A stretch of 64,000 nt of DNA from Closterium sp. Naga37s-1 (Eukaryota > Streptophyta > Zygnematophyceae > Desmidiales > Closteriaceae), in contig CANJKZ010000774.1 in the NCBI GenBank assembly GCA_947471745.1, positions 4,906,501 to 4,970,500 on the forward strand, written 5' to 3'. This document shows positions 21,401 through 32,700 of the stretch, one piece after another. The notes under the pieces are model-generated. The model searched no databases. It was not told the origin of the DNA and was given only the letters and a program-made list of their open reading frames with translations. Both the position numbers and the translations under genes were made by a program. How positions within the stretch are numbered: the first letter of the stretch is position 1; each line of letters starts with the position of its first letter.

Positions 21401-22640
21401 GGCAGCTTACGTAGCAGCCAGGGGGTGGGGGTTGGGGGGGTCTGGGAAAGGAGGGGGGGAAGGAAGTGGAGGAGGGGAGAGAGGAGGCGAGGAGGTTAAA
21501 CTCCTTGTTGGTCTGATTCAGCCTGAGAAGCTTTCTGGTAACTTCTCATTACAATCGTTATGTGGTACCCTCCCTGGAAACTTGCATGTGTCTAGTTTTC
21601 CATCCTTGTCCCATCCCCCATCCCTCACCCCATAACCCATCTTATCCCCCCTTCACCTCCCCATCCCATCCCCATCCCGTCACCCACCTAATCATCCCAT
21701 GTGCCATCCTCCCCCCCTCCGCCCATCTCATCGTCCCTTCCTCCATCCCATGTGCCATCCACGTCGGTCAGAGCCGGTGGCAGATGCTGCGTCATCCACC
21801 TCCCTCTGGCCGCCCTCCTTCACTGTAGCAGTGCTGACATGGCAGAAACAGGTAAGACGCCCAATTTCTGCAACATTCTGACAGGATGCATCTGGTAACA
21901 TTCTTACACATTGTTTTCGTCCCAAGAGTTCATATCCTTCGCTTCCCTATCAATCCTCTTTCCTACACCCTTACTCCTATGCAAAACCATCACGTTCAAT
22001 GTCTCGTATTCCCCCTGGTATTCCCTCTCTCAGCTGCTCGCAAGCCATGCACAGCAGCTGATGTCACGAGGCAGGGCGCTGCAGCAGCAGAGGGAGCAGG
22101 CGGAGAGGGAGAGGGAGAAGCTGCAGAGGGAGGAGCAGCAGATGCAGGGAGAGGTGGAGGAGGAGGAGGGGAAGGCTGTTGCTGTGAGGGCGGATATCAG
22201 GCAGGAGACCCATGGGCTCACTCAGGCTTTGGTGCAGGTGGGTGCAGCTTATGCAGCAGTCTTTGCAGAGACTGCTCTCGGTGCTTTAGTGCATTTCGAA
22301 ACACGAATTCTGGGTTTCGCATGTTGTCTCTACATGGAAATGAGTTGTCGAAATGTCTTTTGTTTATGATGTCATGCAGGTGCGATCAAGCATATCTGAT
22401 TTGGAGCGAGACCTGAGTGTTGCACTCGAATCCAAAGCTCGCCCTAAGGTATGAAACTGGAGTGGAGAGACATTGAGAAAGCAGCCTGTTTTTTGTTCTC
22501 TGTTCCCATTCTCTAATAATGCTGGCGTCATGCGGTAACAGGGTGGCACCACTGCCCTGTCATTTCCCTCCCTCCCAATGCTCTGGTTTATGCAGAAGCC
22601 AAGAGGTCTCTTTAGGCGGTCCAGCCAACGTGCGAATTAG
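18429..22640 (+). CDS. NPH3/RPT2-type BTB protein; eleven exons, 804 aa
   Basis: Member of the plant NPH3/RPT2 family, whose characterised members act as substrate adaptors of CUL3 ubiquitin ligases, for example with phototropins. Exons: 18429-19067, 19208-19744, 19822-19871, 20106-20181, 20426-20667, 20807-21029, 21288-21537, 21772-21851, 22034-22237, 22380-22448 and 22596-22640. All are GT-AG and the sum is exactly 805 codons. After a Ser/Ala-rich N-terminus of about 185 residues comes the BTB fold (F-T-I-T-F-G ... L-H-K-F-P-L-Y-S-K, then F-K-L-V-A-C-F-C-Y-G). The NPH3 region follows in pieces (L-S-L-P-T-F, M-S-A-L-H-L ... W-L-P, H-D-A-L-Y-E-A-V), with low-complexity inserts between them. 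A charged coiled coil (about residues 700-767) and a basic tail K-P-R-G-L-F-R-R-S-S end the protein. The 77-nt intron at 19745-19821 is the least certain. The first in-frame ATG was used; the start could be later, for example the in-frame ATG near 18576. Confidence 0.8.
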
Positions 22641-22996
22641 GAAATAGGGTTTGAATTTGTGCATTCCCGTTGTCCTTGACATTACGGTTGTTGATCAAGG
22701 TAGGTTGAACTATGTACATAATATTAGCACAATACACCTTGACTACCACTAAGTTGACTATGGAGCACAATTTGTCTCCACGCCACAGAAGCCGCTAGTC
22801 ATGTATGGAGCTGGACAACCGCCAATGGGGCAGCGCTCGCGCTGCGTAATAACGCAGCGCTGTTTATGTGACTGAACTGGCGACATAGCCATATGAATGA
22901 TAGGAAACGGCGGGGCGCAACCTCGCAATACACGACGGGTTTCATGAAGCAACCTTTACGGCGGCGACTGCCGCAACACGGCTCGCGCGCAGAGCA
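22641..22996. other. 3' flank of the NPH3-like gene
   Basis: No gene supported; presumably the 3' UTR and spacer. Confidence 0.45.
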
Positions 22997-23293
22997 ATGC
23001 GCTCCCGAACGGCCCAGTCGAACACCGAATCGGAACTCGAACTCGAGCGGCGGCTGGTTGAAGCAACGGCGCGGCACCGACTCGAGCAATGCGAGCAGCA
23101 GTGGGTCCCAGCAGACTCGATTCTTGAAGGGTTGCGGGGAATGGTGTTAGTTGCGGGAGTTCCAATAGGGGGGTTCCTACTGGTGGTGGTCGCAGTGGTG
23201 GATCTGGTCGCGCGGTTCCACATCTCGAGTCGCCGATCGCTCCTCGCGCGCCAGTTTACGTCTGCGGCGCTGCAGTTCCCTGTCGTGCGGTAA
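22997..23293 (+). CDS. Hypothetical 98-aa protein with one membrane segment
   Basis: The ATG at 22997 opens a frame with a charged, helix-like N-terminal half (E-L-E-L-E-R-R-L-V-E-A) and a hydrophobic stretch of about 20 residues (V-A-G-V-P-I-G-G-F-L-L-V-V-V-A-V-V), ending R-F-H-I-S-S-R-R and a short tail. The opposite strand is open over the same DNA (22942-23547, 201 codons) but reads as Ser/Arg/Thr-rich low complexity, which is what the complement of a genuine frame often gives. No family is recognised. It could be a small membrane protein, one exon of a larger gene, or chance. Confidence 0.3.
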   Translation: MRSRTAQSNTESELELERRLVEATARHRLEQCEQQWVPADSILEGLRGMVLVAGVPIGGFLLVVVAVVDLVARFHISSRRSLLARQFTSAALQFPVVR

Positions 23294-24181
23294 GAAATGG
23301 AGCCGCTGCCGTCTCTCCCGGAAACTGGATCAGCCGATGCGGAGCGCGGGATGCGCGATGAGGCGGTGTGAACGTCTGCGATTGGATGCGACGATGGTGA
23401 GGATGGAGTCGACGAGGATGTCGCACAAACGGAAACGGCTCGCAGCCGCTCTGTCGTATGATGATCGCCAAGGTTGGATGGCGTTGCTGCCGGCAGATCG
23501 ACAGTTCTCAGTCTGATCTCGTGGGAAGAAAGGCGTGTAGAAGCCATTTCGTCGAATAAATCAGTAGCGGCAGATAACGCGATGATGGTACGTAAACGGA
23601 ATAACGTCCGTCCCGAATGAAGGTGTTAGGCTAGAGAGAGAATACAGCTTCCAGCTGGACAAGGTTGAAGTGGCCTGATGAAGTAGAAAATATGGTTGAT
23701 GGAGATGAGTGCTTGGTAGACCATTTATTGTGAGCTGAGCACTCAGCAGCACAATCCGTTCAGCAGCGGTAGCTGAAACGACAGGGACTCCTTCCCAGCC
23801 ATGGGATGTTGTCGGGGGAAGGGGAATGTGTGGCGGTGGTGGAGACTCGGAGAGGCGAGATGTGTGCGGCAAGGGGAGGGGAAAGTAGGGAACACGGGAG
23901 GGGGGAAAGAGGGGAGAGTGTAGGGGGAGGAGGGCCTGTCAACGCGGACAGGGTAGGGTTGGTGGGAGGATAGCGGGAGCGAAGGTGGGAGAGGGGGCAG
24001 TGAGAGGACACGGACCACGGTGGGGAGGGGAGAACTAGTGGATGATGATGAGGAGCGGAGGCGGAGGGATAAGACGAGAACAACACATATGGATGCTGGA
24101 ATAGCGACAAATTCGTCTTGGCGTAATATGGTACGAACCTTGAAATGTTCAGATCTTGCGATCATTTGTCCTGCCGAAGTC
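23294..24181. other. Intergenic, nothing recognised
   Basis: GC-rich, strand-asymmetric (G-rich on +) sequence at 23810-24060. Frames here are Pro-rich on the minus strand and look like composition effects. Confidence 0.45.
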
Positions 24182-24185
24182 TTAA

Positions 24186-24445
24186 AGCCCGCGTCCCAAA
24201 TTGCGGGCCGTGAGGGTCAAGTTTTTAAAACTTGACGAAGTTGAGTGTCCAAGCTTTTGAAAGTCACGCACTTGCAATTTGGGACTTCCGAAGACAGATT
24301 CACTCACCAGGGGGAAAACCGAGGGTTGGCTGGGTCTCGCGAAAAAAACGAACCTAGACGAAATCGGAAACTCTCGCCAAAGCCCACACCAGAAAAACTC
24401 CCTCCGGTCAACTTTTAAAAGCATGAACAATTTGGGCCGCCGGCT
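24186..24445. mobile_element. TTAA-flanked MITE, copy 2 (260 bp)
   Basis: TTAA at 24182-24185 and 24446-24449. It is alignable over its whole length to the element at 11078-11336, with the same inverted ends (AGCCCGCGTCCCAAATTG and AGCCGGCGGCCCAAATTG) and internal near-palindrome. The two copies differ by scattered substitutions and short indels, so neither is very recent. Confidence 0.8.
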
Positions 24446-24449
24446 TTAA

Positions 24450-26295
24450 CTCGTGGTGGCGGAGAGCGGAACAAGCCAATGCACTCAAGAGGGGATCGCT
24501 GTCAACCCAAATCCATGTTACGTCTATAGTGATCATCAAATCTAACAACGTAATTGTTCATGATAAACGAAATGGTTTTGTATTGTATGAAAGGTTTTCC
24601 AAAACGTACATCTGGCCATCAAGAGGGAGCTATTGCTCCATCAACCATCAAACTTGCACGGCCACACTATAATTAAATGCACAATTCTGAGGTAGCAGGC
24701 CCTCAGTTGCGTACATAGTTAGCTCTAACTGTATACTTTCTTGTATGTATTAAATGCACAATTCTGAGCTACACAAATTTTGATGTGAAGTCGTGAGTTC
24801 AGTAACAGCACATGAGACAAACCAGAGAATCACATCCCTATTTATTGGATACGAAGGATCAAGATTTCCCTTCGCACAATGAAAACTCTCTTGTTTTGGT
24901 CCGTGGAAGACAGGAAATAGGTGTGGTTACGATCTGAACAGAATTAACGACCGCAATCACATGAAATCTAACAAACTTCAAGAAAAAATTCCAGCTTTGA
25001 TGTTTTCACTGCGCTAGGTTCTTGTCAACTCGATATTAGGGTTTCCAGCACACGCCACGGATAAAAAATATAGAACTTGCTACAACAATCCGCATATATA
25101 CTTTGATCCGTATATTCATGGTTCAAGACTGCTCATATGTCTTGCATATGGATAGTTGGTGAATGTCAATTCATACGGTATATCCCTTGTGGTCGTCCCC
25201 ATTTTCACCTGAAAGTTGTAAGATTGGACCTGTTCCGAACATAAATGTCCGCGTTATTTCATATGAATTCGCAAATGGAATGGACAGTGGGTCAGTGCTG
25301 CTTTGCTGAAGTCACTATCCCTGGAACTATGTCTTCACGCAAGGGGCTTCTAGTGTGCTGCTGATGGTAAAAAAACGAGATGTAATTCAAGTACCGCTGT
25401 GGGTGGCAGGTCCTCCATTGAAACTCAGTAAATTTTCCATCAACCTTGATTGTTTGACAGCAGGTACGGTAGGTCTCAGACTCTCATCTCAAACAACTTC
25501 TCCAGAATTGGTACCCTAGCGCTCAGTCAACAGAGGCTAGCCGTTTTCTACGTTGACAATGGGAATGCTTGCTTAGGATGGGAACCCAGAAAAAGAAAGG
25601 GCTGAATTTGAACTGAGTGCACAGAAAGAACAAATAAATGAAGCTGGCACTGACGAGGCATGGGCATCTAGCCCCACAAGCAGACAAGGTGGATAGTAAC
25701 ACAAGGGGCAACAGTTACTGGTAACCAACCATTGTAACAAAACGTGCCTCATCAGAACCGAGGCAGTGTGCAAGTGGAAAGGCTTAGTGCCCATGACTCG
25801 TGAGTGCCGTCACCCCGCAGATCATGCCTTCGTCTGCTTTTGATATCTCCATCACTAACCCAATCCAACCATCGACATCCTCCAATCTCTGCATGAGCGT
25901 CTTGGTATATCGAAGAACTGCCACGAGCTTCACACAAAAGGATCGGCGCAGAGCCGAGTAGAGCAGAGGACGGGGTGAAACGCGACGGGTGATGGGCTCA
26001 GCGGAAGTCACGAGGAGGCGAAGAATGAGCTGCGAGTACGGGCTTCGCAGAAAAGAGGACGAAAAAAGGACCCCCTCTAGCAGTGTGTGGTTACTCAAGT
26101 TAGCGAACGGCTACTACTGCATGTCGACGAGAAGGTACGGCCATGCTGCTGCTTCCCTTCCTGAGCCTGCTGACGTAGCAGCGGAATCAGCTGCACGTCG
26201 CAGCTGCCTTTGGGATTTCTATAAGTATCTTACACATGTTTTACGCTCAACAAAAGGTTCGACGCGACGACTAGTACCGGCGATTTGTCATGTTT
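24450..26295. other. AT-rich intergenic region
   Basis: No convincing coding frame; the few open stretches (for example 25523-25794 and 25784-26098, minus strand) have no family motif. The DUF538 gene's 3' UTR presumably lies at its right edge. Confidence 0.45.
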
Positions 26296-27109
26296 TTATG
26301 CTCTGAACCGGAAGAAGCTTTTTCTCGTAGAAGCTCCCGCCGCTGCCTCTTTTGCTAGCGCTAAACCCACCGCTAATTCCGGCTCCCCGGCTTCCTGATC
26401 GCTCATATCCGAACCTTCCTGCTCGCTTCCGTCCGTCGGCGCGTCTTCCCATCGCTCTTCCTCCTCTCCCTCGTCCTCTTCGTCTGACGAAGTATCGACC
26501 TGCATAAGCTGCTTCTGCTTCTGCTGCTTCTCAGCCTGCTTCTCGCTCTTCGCGCCATTGCCTTCCCACAGCCCGGGAAACGCGGAGAGCAGCACGCTTT
26601 TGTAAACGAGGCGTCCGACGTAAAAGTAGAGCCGATTGCCGCAAGACGCGCCGACCTGTGCGGTGTCTACCGGGACCCACGCCATCATATAGAAGACTTT
26701 GATTCCCGTGACTTGCCGAATCCAACCGTGCTCGACCACTCCGCTTATGTGCTGATCGTAGTGCACGTTATAGCCGTCAATCACGGCGTCTATCGGACGC
26801 TTGAGGTTGATCGAGAAAGGCCCCGTGATCGCGCCGTCGCAATGCGCGACCTCGTGCGCGGGGAGGAGCTCCGAGGGGAAGCCATTGGCCTGCGGAAGAG
26901 AAAGGCGGAAAATGAGGATGCGTCGGAAAAGCAAGGACCTTCTGTTGGACGAGAAGTGAGAGTGGATTGGAAGAGGGTGTGTCACGGGGAAAAAGATAGG
27001 CATCGAAGGTGGATCGAGGGAAACTCACCTCGAGAATCTGGGTCGGAAGCTCTCCAGGCGCGTTCGCATTGTAAGAGCACCCGGAACACGTGCAGTACGA
27101 TGCAGTCAT
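26296..27109 (-). CDS. DUF538-family protein with an acidic tail; two exons, 224 aa
   Basis: Plant DUF538-type protein of unknown molecular function. Exon 1 is 27029-27109 (27 codons), the intron 26890-27028 (donor GAG/GTGAGT, acceptor TCCGCAG), and exon 2 is 26296-26889. The domain opens with the family's typical L-P-T-Q-I-L-E ... G-F-P-S-E-L-L-P, continues through the predicted beta strands (I-S-G-V-V, G-W-I-R-Q-V-T-G-I-K-V, M-M-A-W-V-P-V) and closes with L-Y-F-Y-V-G ... S-A-F-P-G-L at about residue 130. Unlike many plant members there is no N-terminal signal peptide: the start M-T-A-S-Y-C-T-C-S-G-C is Cys-rich and polar. The last 80 residues are a strongly acidic Asp/Glu/Ser stretch followed by a short basic end, an unusual extension for this family as I know it. 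Confidence 0.75.
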
Positions 27110-28353
27110 TGTGACGGTGGGGGGTAGACGGCGGGTTGAGTGGATGGGAGGCTGGTGAAGGACGAGAATGGCGCAAATGTGGTGGGGTGTGAAGGTCCTG
27201 GACAACGATCGACGCCGTATGGTACGACACGGAGATCGCAACTTATCAACTAAGCGTGCACAGAGAATGAGAAAGAGAACGATCGCTGCCTGCTCCAGTC
27301 TGAAGAAACTTGGATAGTCTGGGTTGCTTATGAGTGAGGAGACGCGAGTATTTGGAGTGATTTTGCGACACGCAACGCAAGAGTCGAGCCAGCCCCACGC
27401 ATGATGGGAACCGTGGGGTGGAGTGATGGGGAAGGGAGTCCGACAGACAGGGGGGCGGGATAGAGGAAGGTGGGGGGGCTGGAGTGAGGGCTGCGCACAG
27501 CTGGTGAGGGATTCGGGGAAGAAGGAAGGGGAGAGCGCTGCGCTTGTCGGGAATGCGGGGGAATTGAGTGTGAAAAGGGGGAGCTTGTTTCGTGGGTTGT
27601 GGGGAACGCAAGCCAATCAGAAAAGTCTATCTTTCCAGCTGTTTCCGGCTTTCCGCATCATTGGTTGACGCGTTTTTCTAACGCGCTTCGAGTATGGATT
27701 GGTGCACTCAGGCCCTCCATCTCTCCTGCCCAACCGCATGTGGTGCACCTGCGTTATTTAATTGGTTGGTGTCTTACGCGGAGGTCTTTCCAACTCGGTC
27801 ATGATAAACCGAGGAGGGGACAAGCTGGCTGGATGTTGGTGGCGCACTGCGGTGGTGGTCTGACATTACAAAAAGAGAACAGAATAGGGTCCATGTCATT
27901 GAGTGTCATTCTATACGCTCATGAAGAAAGCAAAACTCGGAAACCCAATGAAGGGTCTAGTTTAAGCATACGCACCAAATCACAAAACTGGTCCAAATAT
28001 GTATTTCGATGTAATTGCTCCTTGAAAATATTTATTTCACATTAAACCTGGCGTGGAAAACCTGTGACCCTCGCAAGTGCGGTGTGACCAGCAGCCAGCT
28101 AGCCTACAGAAGAAATCGAATTCGGCAGCCTACGACTAGCCTAGGTCGGGACATGGGGGACGTGAAACACCTTGAAGAAATATTCATGCGACATCACTGT
28201 TCCGCAACTCAGCTGAAAAATGAAGGGAACATTGAGCCAGCATAGCAGAAACATTGGTGCTAAATTTCGAGTTTTGCGCCGACTGTCACAACGAAAAAAG
28301 GAGACTCGCGACAAACGAGTGATACCTGATTGGCTGGTTTCAGGTGTAGGCAC
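27110..28353. other. Intergenic, nothing recognised
   Basis: Upstream region of the DUF538 gene. The long minus-strand frame here is Pro/Ser-rich and runs across the DUF538 intron, so it is a shadow. No other gene supported. Confidence 0.45.
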
Positions 28354-28527
28354 CTCTGACTGCAAGATTGTGGCAGAGCAAGCAGCAAGCACGACGTGTG
28401 GTGAAGTTGTTGAGAAATGTCATCCGCACTAGTAGCTCCACTCTGACTGCAAGATTGTGGCAGAGCAAGCAGCAAGCACGACGTGTGGTGAAGTTGTTGA
28501 GAAATGTCATCCGCACTAGTAGCTCCA
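28354..28527 (+). repeat. Perfect tandem duplication of 87 bp
   Basis: 28354-28440 and 28441-28527 are identical. The unit begins CTCTGACTGCAAGATTG and ends CTAGTAGCTCCA. No differences, so it is recent or recently homogenised. Confidence 0.95.
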
Positions 28528-28671
28528 CTATGTAGACACTTTCTTCCCAATTAAGCCATTAATGATGGAGTGTTACGGGTGCAATGAATCTAGGTAGCGA
28601 GGATTGCACTAGAGTGTTCAACGAGAACAAAATATGAGCGAAGGCATGAGCGAATACTTATACGCAAAAAT

Positions 28672-28790
28672 TGTCAAATGTATATGCCTTAGCCTATATA
28701 GGCTGTAGTGGGGTAGACACTAAGGGGTACAGGTTTTATATTTGTATCTCACACTTTCCTAGTTCATTCATTCCTGTTTAATTCTTCACA
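28672..28790 (+). repeat. Copia-1 5' LTR
   Basis: 119 bp, TG...CA. Contains CCTATATAGG as a likely TATA region. Identical to the 3' LTR. Confidence 0.93.
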
Positions 28791-28910
28791 TGGTATAGAG
28801 CGGGTTCCCTCATGGGACCGTTCCTTCCTAAGGGCCCACCATAAGCAACTTTTTTTTTAGCTGCCCGAAGCGCGTCTCGCGCCCTGCCCTAATTTTTTTT
28901 TTCGCGACCC

Positions 28911-29700
28911 CCTAGCGGCCCCTAACGGCCCCTACGCGGCCCCTACGCGATCCCTACGCCGCCCCTAAACGGCCCCGTCGCGGCCCCGTACCTGACGCGG
29001 CCCCGTCCCTGACGCGGCCCCGCCCCTACCCGGCCCCTACGCGGCCCCTACGCGGCCCTTACGCGGCCCCTACGCGGCCCCTACGCGGCCCCTACGCGGC
29101 CCCTACCCGGCCCCTACGCGGCCCCTACGCGGCCCCTACCCGGCCCCTACGCGGCCCCCTGCGTGGCCCCCTACGCGGCCCCTCAGCGGCCCCTACGCCG
29201 CCCCTACACGGCCTGACCCGGCCCCATCCCTGACGCGGCCCCTACGCGGCCCCTACGCCGCCCCTACGCGGCTCCTACGCGGCCCCTAAACGGCCCGACC
29301 CGGCCCCGTACTTGACGCGGCCCCTACGCCGCCCCTAAAAGGCCCCGTCCCGGCCCTACCCCGGCCCCGTCTCGGCCCCGTCCCAGACCTGCCCCGGCCT
29401 CGACTCCGTCCCGGACCTGCCTTGGCCCCGACCCCGTCCCGGACCTGCCCCGGCCCCGACCCTGTCCCGGCCCTACCTCGGCCCCGTCCCGGACCTGCCC
29501 CGGCCCCGACCCCGTCCCGGACCTGCCCCGGCCCCGACCCTGTCCCGGCCCCGTTGCTGCCCCGTCTTGGACCCTGCTCGGCCCCGACCCTGTCCCGGAC
29601 CTGCCCCGGCCCTGACCCTGTCCCGGCCCCGTTGCTGCCCCGTCCCGGACCCTGCTCGGCCCCGACCCTGTCCCGGCCCTGTCACGGCCCCGACCCAGTC
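28911..29700 (+). repeat. Copia-1 leader tandem repeats
   Basis: Two low-complexity blocks between the primer-binding region and gag: about 28911-29345, built on GCGGCCCCTAC, and about 29356-29700, built on CCCCGGCCCCGACCC and GTCCCGGACCTG. Confidence 0.9.
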
Positions 29701-32700
29701 CCGGACCTGTCAGCTCCGCCCCTGGTAAGAGCCTAGCCGGGCCGAGCCGCGCGGCCGAGCCGCACTGCTTTGCCGAGTCGCCCTGCCGAGTCGCACTGTC
29801 CTGCCTCGCTCAGTTGCACTGCTGCCGCTGCTAGTCTGCTGCTGCTCCTATCATGGCTAGTCCTAGTCTTCTCACCTTTGATGCTGAGGGTCGAGCGGTT
29901 GACTTTGATGTCTGGCTAGATGATCTGCAGCTTTTCCTTCAGTGCGATAGCAAGGATGGTCTCTCCCTGTTTGATCTTACGTCGGGCGCCTCTACTGCCC
30001 CTGCTGCTGATGCTGACAGTACTGTTCGCTCGCAGTGGCTCACGCGCGATGCTGCTGCCCGCCTTGCTGTGCGTAGTCACCTACCGTCTACTGAGCGCGC
30101 GCACTTTAGTCAGTACAAGAGTGCTAAGACTCTGTACGACGCAGTAGTTGCACGCTACTCTTCCCCTGCCACTGCTGCGCTTAGCCGCCTCATGCTACCG
30201 TACCTGTTCCCTGACCTCGCTGCTTTTGCCACAGTCACTGACCTCATTACGCACCTCCGCACTAGTGACACTCGCTACCGCGCTGCGCTTCCTGCTGAGT
30301 TCTGCGCCCAGAACCCCCCCCCATGTACATCACCCTCTACTACCTAGTCACTCGACTCCCTGACACTCTCCGCTCGGTCAGGGACCACTTCCTCTCTCTT
30401 TGCCTTACCACCCTCACTGTCGACCTCCTCGAGGAGCGCCTCCTTGCAGCAGAGACTAGTATCACCGCTGTAGGCGCCTCTCGTGGTGACCCCCGTACCC
30501 CTTTCTTTGAGGGGTGCTCCCCCGTTCCTCTTTTGCCCTCTGTTGCCTCTGCTGCTGCTGTCGACCTTGTTGGCACCGAGTCGGTCAGCGCTGCGTCTGC
30601 TCCTAGTGAGAGGCGCCGCATCAGCAAGGGCAAGCGGGGCAAGGGAGCTGGAGGAGGTGGTGGGGGCGGCGGTAGTGGCGGTGGAGGCGGAGGAGGGGGT
30701 GGGGGTGGGGGTGGTGGTAGAGGTGGGGGCTTCGGTGGCGGCGGTGGAGGTGGAGGCGGCGGTGGCGGTGGCGGGAGGGATGGAGGAGGCGGAGGCGGCG
30801 GCGGCGGAGGTGGAGCTGGCAGAGGCGGAGCTGTGCAGCGGGGACCCCAGCAGCAGCAGCGCTCTCATGAGACCCCTTCGCCCCAGCAGCTTCGTGAGTG
30901 GTACGCGGGGCGCCAGGGGTCTGGGGGTGCTGGTCCCTGTACTTACGTCCTGCGCACCGGTGACCGCACTGGAGAGCAGTGTGGCGGCCTGCACGCCACC
31001 CAGCGCTGCTTCGGTCGCCTGGCGTGCCCAGTTCCCGGACGCCACTGAGATCCCTCGTTGGGGAGATCTGCTCAGGTCGGGGGTAGCTATCTTTGATCTT
31101 GACTTTGATGCTATTCTTGCTGCCATGTATGCTGTGTCTATTAGTGCTGAGGGTGACTGTTACGTGTGTGTTCCGCCTGACCCTGGTATTGAGGCTGCTG
31201 CTCTAGGTGCTAGTGAGTCTGCTGCTCCAGGTACTCGTGAGTCTGCTGCTCTAGGTGCTGGTGAGTCTGCTCTCTCAGGTACCGAGTCGGCTCAGGTCTT
31301 TCACACCTTCACCCTCGACTTGGGTGCTTCCCGCTCCTTCTTTCGAGACCGCACCACCCTTACGCCGCTCAGTCGGCCGGTTGCGGTCTCCCTGGCAGAC
31401 CCCTCTAGGGGTCCTGTCCTTGCTCGCTACTCCACTGTCCTCCCGTGTCCGGCGGCCCCGTCAGGCTCCCTGTCTGGTCTCTACCTCCCCTCGTTCTCCA
31501 CGAACTTGGTGAGTGGTGCTGACCTTCAGGATGCCGGAGTTGACCAGTTCACTCCTGCAGGTCAGCGAGTGACCCACTGCACGTGTGCTCAGACGGGCCG
31601 CCACTTGGCCTCGTTTACCCGTCGACCGGGGTCGAGCCTGTACACACTAACCACAGAGTCTCCTCCGGTTGCTGCGTCTGGTCAGGTAGCTGCGTCGAGT
31701 CAGGTGTTTGCTGCAGCGTCTCGGTCAGGTCCTGAGTCTGCCCCCTGCTCGTGTCGCCTCCTGTCCCACCAGACCCTCCTCTGGCACCACCGCCTTGGTC
31801 ACCCCTCCTTGCCTCGTCTCCGAGGCATGGCCTCCCGTGTCCTTGTCTCTGGTCTCCCCCGGTCCCTCCCTCCCCTTCCCCCGGGGCCTGCCCCTACCTG
31901 CGTTCCCTGCGTCGAGGGGCGGCAGCGCGCCGCTCCTCACTCCTCCGAGTTTCCCCCGACAGAGGCTCCGCTGCAGACTCTTCACATGGACGTGTGGGGC
32001 CCAGCCCGCGTCCGTGGACAGGGTCACGAGCGTTACTTCCTGCTGGTGGTTGACGACTACTCGCGTTACACCACTGTCTTCCCCTTGCGCAGCAAGGGTG
32101 AGGTCACTGAGGTGTTGATCGACTGGATCCGCGTTGCTCGTCTCCAGCTCAGAGAGCGTTTCGGCTCGGACTTTCCTGTTCTGCGTCTGCACTCCGACAG
32201 AGGCGGAGAGTTTTCCTCCGACCTTCTGCGAGCCTTCTGTCGTGCGGAGGGCATCCGCCAGACGTTCACGCTTCCGGCCTCTCCATAGCAAAATGGGATT
32301 GCTGAGCGCCGCATTGGCATGGTCATGGATGTCGCTCGTACGTCCATGATCCATGCGGCTGCTCCCCATTTTCTGTGGCCGTTCGCGATTCAGTACGCGG
32401 CGCATCAGATCAACCTTCAGCCCCGGGTCTCCCTGCCGGAGACCTCCCCTACTCTGCGGTGGACGGGGAAGGTTGGTGATGCGTCTGCGGATCTCGAGCT
32501 TTCGTCCGAGACTTGTCTGCGGACAAGCTGTCCTCCCGTTCTGTTCCTTGCGTCTTCCTCGGCTTTCCCCCTGACGCGCCTGGTTGGCAGTTTTACCACC
32601 CCACCTCGCGTCGTGTTCTGTCCTCCCAGGACGTCACGTTTGACGAGTCGGTTCCGTACTACCGTCTCTTCCCCTACCGCACTGCCCCCCTCTCCCCCCC

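Noticed and set aside
26777-27616. 279-codon minus-strand frame overlapping the DUF538 gene
   Set aside because: It reads through the intron and an upstream Pro/Ser-rich stretch; the spliced two-exon model explains the domain better.
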